From Candidozyma auris (lineage: Eukaryota; Ascomycota; Pichiomycetes; Serinales; Metschnikowiaceae), in assembly GCF_003013715.1 (NCBI RefSeq), contig NC_072814.1, forward strand, positions 372,001 to 436,000: a stretch of DNA of 64,000 nucleotides, read 5' to 3'. The position numbers and the translations under genes are program-made. Below, piece after piece: positions 19,951 to 30,595 of the stretch. The notes below the pieces were generated by a model. That model searched no databases. It had not been told where the DNA came from and saw nothing but the letters and a program-made list of their open reading frames with translations. Numbering within the stretch: position 1 is the stretch's first letter; each line of letters opens with the position of its first letter.

Positions 19951-20214
19951 ATGAATTACAAGGGGAAAATTTACCTTGGCACTAGAAGAATGCCGGCAGT
20001 AGGAGGAAGCACTCATTATGAGGAGAAAGTCAAGCACGATGCAAGTGAGGTCGACACCTCTGCATTCAGGCTATTTTTGAGTGGGAATAAAGATCACCCT
20101 GCAAGAACCACAAGACGTGAGCTATTTCTGGAAGGTGGCGCCTCATGGACTCCATTGAAGAGGCCAGACAAAGAGGCGGTTTCTCGAGACGAGACCCTCC
20201 GTCAACTTAATTGA
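19951..20214 (+). CDS. Hypothetical small protein (87 aa)
   Basis: This is an ATG-initiated 87-codon frame on the same strand, 102 bp after the UTP13 stop, with a TAA immediately before its ATG. The product is charged and soluble (MNYKGKIYLGTRRMPAVG at the N-terminus; a GASWTPLKRPDKEAV segment near the end). It has no signal peptide or membrane helix. The composition is protein-like, but I recognise no family. It may be a real small gene or part of the UTP13 3' flank. Confidence 0.38.
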   Translation: MNYKGKIYLGTRRMPAVGGSTHYEEKVKHDASEVDTSAFRLFLSGNKDHPARTTRRELFLEGGASWTPLKRPDKEAVSRDETLRQLN

Positions 20215-22046
20215 GCAAATGTAATTCCAAACATAAAATTCAATAGATAAACGCTGGAAATTAGCCCTTTGGCCGTTATCATCAGCGGTACTGACACAAA
20301 AACGGCACTAGTTAGGCTCGACCCAGTACGCAACCAAGCCGCGACCAGCCAACCCAAGGAGGAGAAAAAAAAATGAAAAGACAAGAACAGCAGCAACGCA
20401 AGACCACGCCAACAGAAGGATGCTTGTAGTCGACGTTGCGTTTGTTAAAAAAAAAAGAAAAACCTCGTATATGGCGATTGCATTGCAACCTGCCGAGGGC
20501 AAACCTGAGAGTCTCGTTAAGGGCGCCTTTGGGGTCTCGGCTAGGTGCGTCAGAATGGTCGGCTAACGCAGGCTCGCCTAAGTGGGCCAATTCTCGGTGG
20601 GTTAACCGGGGCGGCCGAAAGTACGAGGAAGACGGAATTTGCATTGGCGCCACGTTTAGCCGGCCCACCAAGCAGAAGGTAATGACAAAAAAAAATCAAA
20701 AAAGTCAGGGAGAAAAAAAGAAAAGCGGCAAAAATTATGGACCAAAATCCAGCAAGAATAGACGTTGTTCGGGGAACTAGCACCGTGCGTTGACAAGGGA
20801 CGACGACACACGGAAGCTAAATCGAGAGCAGTATCCGAAGCCGGTGCGAAACCACTGGCGAATAGCGGCAGGCTCCAGCAGAGACGAGGCGATCCAGAAA
20901 CATGACGACCTGAGAAAGAAAAGCAAAAAAAAAGGCAAATGAACGGAACCGACTCCATCGCTAACCATAAACGCACAGCCGTAGCAAGCGTCCCACAAAG
21001 AGGCACTCACGAGGCGCCGGCCACAGAGGGCTTGGTTATGGTTGCGAGCGAGCTGGCGGGAGGAGGCAGGGCACGAAAAAGAAAATGTGGGTTGGAGGGC
21101 TCGCACTCGCACTGAGCACTCGCACTGAGCACTGGGGCGACTTAGGTTTCTGACATCAGCGCAGCAACAGGGATTGTGCTCGAGACGACTCGGGGGTGGG
21201 ATTTACGATTTTACACCTTGCAAAGGGTTACGCAGAGGGCCAATGAGGGAGGTTGGGGGATTTTGCAGATCTCAATTGGCGGTTGTAAGGTAAAGCTGAG
21301 GCTGGGGCAGAGGCAGAAGCAGCGCTAGGAATTTGACAAAAGATGACAACAATTGCACAAGGGTGAGGCGTGCATGGGAGCGAAGATGGGCCTCTGTTTC
21401 AGGGTGCGTGGGGCGAACAAGACATGCGTCTTTTGTCACAGGAGTGCTTCGTTCAGACCGATCCACCCGACCTGCAGATAGGCAGTGGGCTGCGCAATTG
21501 TCTACATAGAGCATAACACAGATACGCCTGAGGGCTTAATCTTTCGGGAGTAATGAGTCAGCCGGAGAATGAGTCGTGGAGTTTGGTAATTACAGGCTCT
21601 GGTTGCGGCGGCCGCCTTACCTGCTCACGTGCTGTCAACGCAGCCCCTTGGCGCGATGCAGCGTCATGCAGTTGCATTTCAGGCACCAAAAATGATGCCC
21701 GCCTGTGTGCAGGCGCACTCAGCTTGAAAGCAGCATGTTTACCTTCAGTGGGGAGGCGAGGTACCCTTTTAGCCTACTGTCAAGGGTCCCATACAAAAAC
21801 CGCTTGTGACTCTATCTACAAATGTGCTCAATTCTTTGCTTCAATTAGTTCGGTTGAAATATCGTCTTCGCCTTACTATATGTATCAGTCAAACGCCTGC
21901 GCTTGTAACTAGCATCCCGAACAGGGCAGATCCCTGCAACTCCATGTTGCCTTGTGGTATGTGATCTCCCTTAGTGCAAATCTCTCGCAACAATCTATAT
22001 GGAGGGTCCTCAGGGTCCAATGATCGACAGACAGTCAGCCAACTCT
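20215..22046. other. Gene-poor region downstream of the zinc-cluster factor
   Basis: This 1.8-kb stretch has A-rich runs (20366, 20449, 20688, 20923), a 13-bp tandem duplication TCGCACTGAGCAC at 21107-21132, and one copy (21429-21454) of a 26-nt direct repeat that recurs upstream of the factor gene. Open frames here are low-complexity or antisense shadows. No gene is supported. Confidence 0.5.
21429..21454. repeat. Direct repeat copy 1 flanking the zinc-cluster gene
   Basis: TCTTTTGT-NN-CAGGAGTGCTTCGTTC occurs here and at 23193-23218, differing only in the two N positions. The copies lie on either side of the transcription factor gene. Confidence 0.7.
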
Positions 22047-23111
22047 TCATTGGGAATTGTAAACCGCCGCCAGCTCACGAAGCGTGGGCCGCTCCTGGAC
22101 CGCTGCCCGCTCCGCCTTTTTGCGAAGGTACTCTGGGTCCTTGTGTGTGGGCACGGGCACAATCTCGTAGCCAAGACAAAGCTTCTTGGATCTCTCGCAA
22201 TTGTAGCAGTGTGGTTTCCGCTCGTCACACTTGATGCGTCTCCGGCGACATGTGAGGCAGCCTGTCCTCGTTCTTCTCTTGATGATTCGCCGCTTGTTCA
22301 CCAATGCATTGTTCTGGTCGAGCTCCTGGCTCGATCCCTGGCTGCCTTGTGGAGGCATTTGCTGGTACGCACCTCCAGCAGGCTTGCCGTAACTTTGTGG
22401 AACCATGGTGGGCACCAAAGGTGGGAGACCGGCGTTGTAGCCATACGGATTCACCATGTGTGGTGTAACGCCCTGGTACACTTGGTGAGGATGCACCATA
22501 GCAGGCGCCGGGGCCATGTGACCCTGAGCAGGTGGAGCGTAGCCGTTTACAGGGTACTGAAGCTGGGGTTGGTACTGAGGCTAGAGCGGAAGTGGATGTT
22601 GTTGAGGTTGTTGTTGTTGCTGTTGTTGTTGGATATGAGGTGGTGGTGGATGCGAGAGCAGCGAAGATCTTGTCTGATGGGGCAGCAGCGCGTGCAAAGG
22701 AGACTCCACGGCGTGGTGAGGTTGCTCATACAGAGGCGTTTGGGAAATGCCTGGATGTTGTGGAGTGCGTTGAGTGGCAGGAGGCGGTGGAAGCACTGTG
22801 TGGCTGGTGCTGAAGTAGTCTCCCGGTCGACTGGGCCCAGAGTAAGTGCTTGATACCGAGGGATTGCGAGAACGTGGAAGCGGGAGGGTGTTGGGAACAG
22901 CAGGAAACGCCACGGGTGGATGTAACGAGGGCGCCAGAGGCGGCGGCACCGAGGAGGCAAAAGTGCTTTTTTCCAGGTGAGGCAGCACGGGGTGAGCCAG
23001 TCTGGGGCTCGAGTCCAGGTGCTTCACTGTCATGTGGTTAGGAGAGCGGTCGAGGTGGGACGAGAGCTGGGCGCCCACAATCAACTCAGACACCGAAGGA
23101 AGCTTGGGCAT
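22047..23111 (-). pseudogene. Zn2Cys6 transcription factor with an in-frame TAG before the DNA-binding domain
   Basis: A single minus-strand frame from ATG 23111 to 22047 would encode about 354 residues but is interrupted by TAG at 22581-22583 (codon 177). The upstream part is Pro/Gln/His-rich, starts PKLPSVSELIVGAQLSSHLD, and ends in a Gln run before the stop. The downstream part keeps the frame, is still Gln/Pro-rich, and holds a complete zinc cluster C-x2-C-x6-C-x5-C-x2-C-x6-C ([13 protein letters not shown]...[11 protein letters not shown]) close to the C-terminus. A CAG-to-TAG change fits the local Gln context. I see no intron consensus that would remove the stop. Restart at the ATG near 22517 could still give a 156-residue zinc-cluster protein. 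The C-terminal zinc cluster after a Q/P-rich region is reminiscent of Candida Czf1, but I cannot establish orthology. A sequencing error is possible. Confidence 0.75.
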
Positions 23112-23192
23112 GGAGGAGGTAGGCAGAAAGGCAGCGAAGTGGTGAAGGGCTGATTGAAATGAGAAGTGGGTTCGGCTGGAGTGGCCAAACGT

Positions 23193-23218
23193 TCTTTTGT
23201 TTCAGGAGTGCTTCGTTC
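23193..23218. repeat. Direct repeat copy 2 flanking the zinc-cluster gene
   Basis: This is the partner of the copy at 21429-21454, in the same orientation. It lies about 80 bp upstream of the factor's ATG. Confidence 0.7.
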
Positions 23219-24785
23219 GTCTATTCGTTCGGCTAGAGGGAAACGGCGGAACTCATAGATCAGGAAAGGGAAGGAAGGAGATTAGTCGACTGAGCAGGGA
23301 GGGGGGGAAGAAAGCCAAAGAAAGCTTGGTGTGACGGGTGTAAGTTCTCGGCGAGTGAAGGCTTCTGAAAGAGGAGGGAACAAGGGTCGGAAAGTTGGTA
23401 GGAAATGAGCGACCTTTTTATAAGGTGGGAGCAAAGGACTGCAGGGCCTGCACATTCACAGGAGGGTTACATGGATTGGCGACGATGTGCTATTGCCTGA
23501 CGCACGATGAATTTTCTTCTCGGCCAAGCGAGGTTTCAAGCGTACAGGCCATGAACGGGCAAGCGGTGGCCAGAAAAAGACCCGGGAAAGGGCGATGAAA
23601 TGATAGAGCTAGCTGAAAGCATAGGGCCTGTCACATAAATTGCTTGCCAACCACCAATCTATAAATTATTACTGGTGTTTCCTCAACGCTTCTGATAAAA
23701 GAAGTCGGCCTGCGTATACGTGGAGATTCCCGCATAGGAAGCAGCTGCAGCATCATTGCAGCGCAGCGCGCAGAGTGCGTTGGGCCACCATGCATGAGGC
23801 ATCGACACTGCGGCGACAAAGCATGAAGGATTAGAAGGCCCTCTCACCTTGTTAGCGAGTGTCATTCCCCTTGACAAAGGGTAGCGAACAACGGTGTGGC
23901 GAGCTCCCTTGTCGTTGCCCAGTCACCACCTGCCAACGAAACAAAGTGTATTTCTCGTTGCGGAGCTATTGCAACCGAATAAAGTACCCTCGCACAATGT
24001 ATCTCCCAGCCCTCCCAAGCCTCGGGTGGGTCTCGAGATGTTACCCTAGCGAGCGGAATCTCATTCACCGCTGGCCGACGCTGCCCCCAAAGCCTGCCCA
24101 CCAACTTTAAGCTACCCACACGCCCCAGTCTCTAGACAGTTTCAGGCAGCGTCCTTCCCGGGCAACTCTCATAGGCCCAACCCACCTGACCTGGTCGATC
24201 CTTCGGCCCCAGCAAGTGTGCATCCTCGGACGAGCACCGCCGCCGAACCGAAGATCGTCCTGAAACTCAGGCAAGGCAAGATTATTATTTCAAACCTTTT
24301 TCTCGTATGCCGAGGTGGGTCTCCACTTTGGACCCGAGCCAGTGGCCCGAGCTTAGGTTGTAGAATGGTGGTGCAAACTTCCCACGGCGAGTCGACCTGA
24401 CCTCGCCTCGCCCCGATTGGCGAGGGTGCCACTCAAAGCGAGCACTAGAGGATCAGCTAGCGGATCGGTCCAGGGGCTTTCGAACTCTAAACCCCTTGCT
24501 AAACCTTAACTGGGGTTCACTTTTTCTAAAGTAGATAAGCTTCACGCTTTTCACATCAGGCAACAGATTGATTTGAGATTAAGGTACACAGTATAGTAGC
24601 CCAGGGAGGAGGCAGAGAGGCAGGGAGGCAGGTTCCGCAGTGGATGGAGGTTGCCCGAAAAAGACCCCGGGGGAGGTGCGCTGCCACCAGGAAAGATGAG
24701 AATGCGGCCGGTGGCATCCCACCTCGAAACGCAGCAGAAGCAGCCAAACACCGAAAATACACTAAAAAGTGATTTTTGCGGCGGG

Positions 24786-24809
24786 CGATCGATCGATCGA
24801 TCGATCGAT
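24786..24809. repeat. (CGAT)6 tetranucleotide microsatellite
   Basis: Six perfect CGAT units lie in non-coding DNA. The unit is self-complementary and could be length-variable between strains. Confidence 0.9.
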
Positions 24810-27800
24810 TGCCAGAGGCCCGCCCAACAAGAGTACGCAGAGAGAGGAAAGAGAGAGAGAAAGGTTTACGGCTTTTCGCCGATACACCTGATCCGTGTTG
24901 CTACGGCCGACGGGCGGGTGTCAATTGTTATGGCTGAGGTTAACTGTGTTTGCAAAAAAAAACACCCTCTGCCGTAATTGGACAGGTCTCGAGAAGCCTT
25001 TGTCGCCCCTTAGTCTTTTTTTTTATTTCTATTTTTTTTGTTTTCGCCCTATCTTTGTTCGGCGGACCCCTTGTCGTCTCTAAAACCTGCCGAGGCCAGC
25101 GCCATGGCTACGCGAACAAAGCCCTCGCTTGGATTGTGCCGAAGAGGCGGCATTCCGGAGCGATTTTGGCGCTTAGTGCCTCCTTTGCATCTGGGACGGC
25201 CAAAATTATACGACGTTCAAACACAGTTCATTTTGGGCTTCTTTTTTTTTACGCTCCCAACCCAGGTGTCTTGTCCTCTGAAGGGATCGACTGGGTCCTG
25301 CTCGCAGCGCCTGCAACCAGCACAATAAACCTTCGTTCATCTGACTTACGAGCGCATTCCTTGCGACACGCATATGCAGCGCTAATTCTTCGCTCGCGGC
25401 AACAATTGCCAGGGATGGGGGGTTACAGAAACGAAGTAAAAGTCATTTTCCTCTTCCAGCGCGAGCAACCCAAAAACAACACAAAGACACCGTGGGGGCG
25501 CCTAGGGGGCAAAAAATCGTGAAACTGCTCCACGCCTGTGAGTGAAACAAGGGAAATCGTGCAAAACAATTACGAATGGAAGAGGGAGATCGAGGAAAAA
25601 AGGGAAAAGAAAAAAAGAAAAAAAATCAAACAACCTTGGCTATATCCAAAAGCGCAATCTGGGAAGCTAAAAGTCGCTAGAACACATCCAGTCGTTTTCA
25701 TTACATCACTTATTAAAATTCACGCGCACGTATCCTGGTTTATTCTACTCTATTCTTCTTCCTGTTTTTTTTTTTTTCTTTTTTTTTTTTTTTTTCGGTA
25801 GTTTCCATACCCGCATCAGAGTCCATCGCCGCTTCTTTTCGGTAAAGCTTTCTAACGCACTTCGTTCGGCACCCGCCGCTCACATATCACTTAACGAATC
25901 GTGCTTATCCCTTTCTTTTTTGTGAATAAATGCCAAAGTACCTTCTTGTGACTTATCAAGGCTGTGTCTTCTTCGTCACAATAGGTGCAGCGTAGGAGGT
26001 GTGCACTAAGCACCGAAAGATTCATGGGCTGCGACGACGCCTATTGGGTCGGCGTCGCTTCCATTTGTATCATTTTGCGGCGCACCTGACTGAAACAAAC
26101 TCTATCGTAACATGAGCCTAAGAAGGACCCGTTCTTTTGCCTGGTTTTCGTACTCCACCTTTTTTTACTTCGGCAATTCTTCCGTCTTGAGGTCACAATG
26201 GTGGTTCCAAGCAAGTGCCGCTTCCCCCGCGCCAAATATGACTAGTCAATATGAGTCAGCAATTCAGTAGTAAAAATTTAAAAGCTCTTCGCTTGATAAC
26301 AACCCATTATCCCACGGGCCGCCAGGTGTCCATTTGCGCTCCAAAGCGTGATCGTACAGCTGGTGTCAGAAAGTACTATCATTCGCCGACTTTTCGCCTA
26401 GGCACCTCTATGCACCTCTCCTGTCGCGCTGGGGCGCTCCTGCAGCCAGCTCGTCTCACTTGTCTTTATGAGAGCCTGTGAAAGGCTATTTTGATCGTCG
26501 ATCCTAGATTGTCTAGAACGCTGCTCACAACCACCCTGGTGCAGTTCGCGGTGTCAGAGAGTTATCTATAAGCGATTGCAATTGACAATTGGACATTCTT
26601 GAACAAAGGTGGGTCATGGGAAATACTTGTGCTCTAGGTTTCCCCTAAAACAACAAAGGTCCCGATCCTGAAGCTTAAGTGGGATCGGGATTCGGGATTT
26701 GAATAAACGCGATGTTTTAGACTTTGTTTTCTTCACAGTAACGGTAAAATTGCCAATCCGTTGCTTGTCAAGGGTTTTCAACGGACTAGAATGGGCCCGA
26801 GGCGGAATTTGGGTGCGAAGGCATCCACTTCACATCACGCCATTGCAATTTCACTTATCGCAAGGCTGCAAGCCCCAGGCTTTAATCTGCCACCTGCGAA
26901 TGCCACCTGCGATATCGGCCAAGGGGGCAACTGTTAGTCGAGAAAATATGCTGAAGAGGTATGGCACAAAACGAAATTGAAGCAAGGCAAGTTTTTTTTT
27001 GTTTTCATTTCCATTTTTTTTTGGCCTCCCAAAATGGGAAAGGGTCTCAGTGTGCATTGTTGGTGCCTAACATGAGGCCAGCATTCCCCATAGGCTTTTG
27101 CGTCTCGCGGGCTCGGACTCGCAAATTACGCTACAGGGTTTGCCAGTGAGGGGAACTTGTGGGTGACTCCTGGACACTGATGTGTGGCTAATGTAAGTCA
27201 GGCAGTCAATTGAGAAGGAGTTGCTTTTGTTGGCGGGTTTGGAAGCAGTGCCGAGAGAGAGAGAGGGGTATCAAGATGCATTAGTGACGAGGCGTGGGGT
27301 ATCATAACCGCTTGTAATAGAGTCTAGCTTTTGAGTAAGAAGTTTTCATCAGAGAATTATTCGTGATTTGAGACTAAGTTAGGATTTTGCTTTGATTCAA
27401 TGGAAGGGTACTACGTGGAATTGTGGTGACTCCTGTAAAATTCGCGGAGAGTCACGCTCGCAAGGTAACGTTGGGGACAAATATTGCTGGGAGGAACTTT
27501 CTTCTACGACATACTAATGAGTGCCAAAACCGGCATTAGATTCCTTTTGACAAGCGGCCATTTGGACTTTGGGTCAGAGTCGCTGAGCTTGCTACGTCCT
27601 TCGTGATAGATGCCCTACTGTAATTCTCTGGTTGGTGGTCAAAGCACGCTTATCCATGGACTGAAGTGTGGATCGATTTAGGTGTTTCTCGCCTATATAT
27701 TGTTGTAGTTCATGATGATAGCCGAGTGGCACATTTACTAATGCCTTTATTCTTAATTAGCGCCCATCCAGGTTACAAAATTGGTGGCTGTCTTCAATAT

Positions 27801-27989
27801 ATACGCAGAACTGATAGGATCTAACACGTTACCGTCGTAGGAATCAGGATATCTACGGTGATCGTGGTCAATGTGGCTCCCGGCCTTGGACATTTTGGCA
27901 GCCAAATAGCCCATAGACGATTTGGTCACGTGCGCGTGGTACTACTGCGGAATCAAAACAAACATCATCGACTAGTTTGCCATCATATC

Positions 27990-30534
27990 ATGGAGAAAGA
28001 TTATCTTCTGAATGGTATGTAAATACAACTATGAAGCCTTGAAATAAAATGATTTTACTAACATCCAGACTTTGATCCGTCTCGGATCAAGGTTGCACAA
28101 TTGCGAAGTATTCTTCGGGAGAACGATATTGAGTACCCATCTGGAGCAAAGAAGAAGGAGCTTGTGGAGATCTTCACCAAGAACATCGATTCCATCAAAT
28201 CCAAAGGTTTGCCACCAATTGAACCATCTCCAACGCCTAATTCTGATGAAATTGAAGTAATTGATAGTGAACCCGAGGAGAAACCAGCATCTAAAGAAGC
28301 GACCCCAACAAAAAATACCAGGAAGCCACGCAAGGTATCCAAAGCCAAAGAAAATGGGGAAGAGACAAACAATTTAAAACATGAAAGTGACCTGAGCGTG
28401 GCTTCTGATGTCTCTGTGTCAGATAATGAAAAAATAACGGACAATACGCCAGATGTCACCCAAAATAGTGACATAAAGAGCCTCCCGCTGCTGTCAACTA
28501 AAAAGAAACTGAAGAAGAGAAAATCATCTGCATTCGAGGATGATGAACACTCGAAGGCACCACAAAGGGGAAACATTTTTCAGGTGGACGTCGATTCCGA
28601 CTCCGACACCGTCATCTTCAGCCCCAAGCCAAAAAAGCTTAAGCCGTCATCCCCCAAACCTGAATCACCAAAGCTCAAGGTCAGGAACACTCCTGATAAA
28701 CGAAACAGGTCTCAATCAAAAAGGTCATCACTTTCTCCATCAGAGATAGCCAAATCAAGCTATCAAGACGTAAAGAATAACTTGAACATCACACCATCTA
28801 AATCTGCCGGCATACCCAAAAAAGAGACTGTCCCCAGAAAGCAACCATTTGTGAAAGAGGAAGTTACGCGTCCTATTCTTGACCCTGTGCCCGATTCCAC
28901 GACGGACGTCTCTCGCGATGAGACAAACGATTCTAGCAAAAAATTAGGGGACTCTTTCAAGGATGACTTCGAGGATGACGCTAAGAACTTTGACGCTGCC
29001 CTTCTGAAGCTCAAAGGTGATGTATCTCACAGCAAGGAGACCGACGGTGGCAGGAAGGATGAAGAGATAGCAAAACTCCTTGGTGTTGATGTTGAGGGTG
29101 TTAAAGTAAAGCCCAAGGGAAGGAGAGTTATCACTCCTCGAAGACCCATTGTCATCCTGGAGAGGCGCTTGGCATCTAACAGAGGATCTCTACTTGAAGA
29201 CCTCGAAAAAGATGTTGTGCCAGTCCCAAGTGACATACCAATAGAAAAGGAAACCATTTCAACCTTGAGTGATGAAGAAGCCGATACTGATATTGAAGAT
29301 GAAGCGGATGGGCCCAAAGACGTCATGCCTGAGAAGAAGTCGAGATCACATAGTTCAAAGAAGTCAAAGAAATGGACTACTCTGTTGTACATTGGGCTTT
29401 GGGTCCTGATACTTGCTTTTGCAATGTTTGGTTACTGGTATAGAGAGCAAACCTTTCTCATCGGTTATTGCGGTCATGAAATTGATAAGCCGACCATTCC
29501 AAAGGGTTCGGATACTTCTGCATTGCTCAATGTATTTGGTGACTATTTGGACAATAACTTCAAACCCACATGTGTACCATGTCCTCAACATGCGAGATGT
29601 TTTCCGCATTTGAAGTTGGCATGTTACGAAGACTTCGTGGAATACAAACCCTGGTATTATGACTACTGGCCAGCATTCGATCCCAAAGCTAAAAAATGTA
29701 TTCCTGATACAAAAAAAGCTGAGAAGGTGGAGCTTATGATCGAAGAAGCTCTTGATTTACTCAGGGCGAGAAACGCAAACATTCAGTGCGGTCTGACTTC
29801 GGTTGACAACTTCGAAGCTGGCATTGAGAGCAGAGAACTCCATGATCTTTTACTCGCACTCAAAGCACCCTACATAACAGAAGAGGAGTTCGAAGAATTG
29901 TGGAAACGTTCGGTTGTTGAATTAGAAAAAGAGCCGGAGATAACGGTAAGGCAAGTTGCAAATTTTTATGAAGATCCTGAGGATCTAAAGCATGCTTAAT
30001 GATGTATACTAACAATTTTAGGTTAAGCGATCTGCTCATAACCTTCGTGCCCCAGGTGACGATGCTGACACTGTTGGCGAGGAAGAAAAGCAGGACACGG
30101 TTTTTCGATCAACGTCCTTATCACACATCACATTGATGTGTCATTTGTCTAACCATATGGTTGACTTGTTAGTCAGCTACATACCTCATTTCATGGTTGT
30201 TTTACTAGTTGTCATCATGACATTTGTCATTCGTGCCAAGCACCGTGAAGCCAGACTTCAAGCACACAGAGTCGAAACACTCTACAATGAAGTTCTTAGT
30301 AAACTCAGAAAACAGGCCAGAAACGCTCGTGATTCTGAAAATGTTCCAGCCTACATTGGCTCTATACATCTTCGTGATTTGATTCTTAGTAATGAGAAGA
30401 ACTCTGCTCGTAAAATGAGGACTTGGGAAGCGGTCAGCAGGAAAGTGAGCCGCAATACCAATGTCAAAGCATATCAGCTTGAATATCGTGGAGACATAAT
30501 GAAGGTATGGGAGTGGATTTCACATCTCGACTGA
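27990..30534 (+). CDS. SRC1: Inner nuclear membrane protein Src1/Heh1 (two introns)
   Basis: Join 27990-28014, 28069-29945, 30022-30534, giving 804 residues. Exon 1 (ATG 27990) encodes MEKDYLLN and splices at GTATGT, with branch TACTAAC at 28057-28063 and CAG ending at 28068, into DFDPSRIKVAQLRSILRE, which completes the N-terminal HeH/LEM-like helix-extension-helix domain. A long basic, Ser-rich nucleoplasmic region with KKKLKKRK-type NLS motifs follows. Membrane helix 1 is at about residues 445-465 and a lumenal domain follows it. Exon 3 supplies helix 2 (about 680-705) and the MAN1-Src1 C-terminal domain. Intron 2 has branch TACTAAC at 30007-30013 and TAG at 30019-30021. Its 5' site at 29946 (GTAAGG) keeps the frame, and an overlapping GCAAGT lies 5 nt downstream. 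In S. cerevisiae Heh1 tethers rDNA and telomeres and helps quality control of nuclear pores. Confidence 0.92.
28015..28068 (+). other. SRC1: SRC1 intron 1
   Basis: This 54-nt intron has the 5' site GTATGT, a perfect TACTAAC branch point at 28057-28063 and a CAG 3' end. Splicing joins codon ...AAT-G to AC-TTT, restoring the FDPSRIKVAQLRS motif. Confidence 0.93.
29946..30021 (+). other. SRC1: SRC1 intron 2 with overlapping alternative 5' splice sites
   Basis: The sequence GTAAGGCAAGT (29946-29956) contains two candidate 5' sites, GTAAGG at 29946 and GCAAGT at 29951. Using the first joins phase 0 to exon 3 (VKRSAHNL...) and gives the long two-helix protein. Using the second adds 5 nt, shifts the frame and ends after about 40 further residues at a TGA near 30133, giving a short one-helix protein. 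Retention would instead end at the TAA at 29997-29999. Confidence 0.85.
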
Positions 30535-30595
30535 GATTGGCCTTCACAGCATCGTAGGCGTTTATAGAATCAATAAATAGCATTTAATCTCTAGT

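Larger units (their letters stand above)
23112..27989. other. 4.9-kb ORF-poor divergent region between the zinc-cluster gene and SRC1
   Basis: I recognise no gene. Notable contents are direct-repeat copy 2 (23193-23218), a (CGAT)6 microsatellite (24786-24809), T-rich blocks (about 25017-25042, 25768-25796) and a CACGTG at 27927-27932 near SRC1. Long upstream regions are typical of Candida regulatory transcription factor genes, so most of this may be the promoter and 5' leader of the zinc-cluster gene. Confidence 0.5.

Noticed and set aside
22532..22813. Plus-strand Val-rich frame opposite the zinc-cluster gene
   Set aside because: It is the antisense of the Gln-codon run (repeated GTT/TTG), a typical shadow.
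25538..25801. 87-codon Lys/Phe-rich frame
   Set aside because: It is formed by poly-A and poly-T tracts in non-coding DNA.
23112..27989. Regional centromere in the large gap
   Set aside because: The stretch is not visibly GC-poor; a large promoter is the simpler reading.
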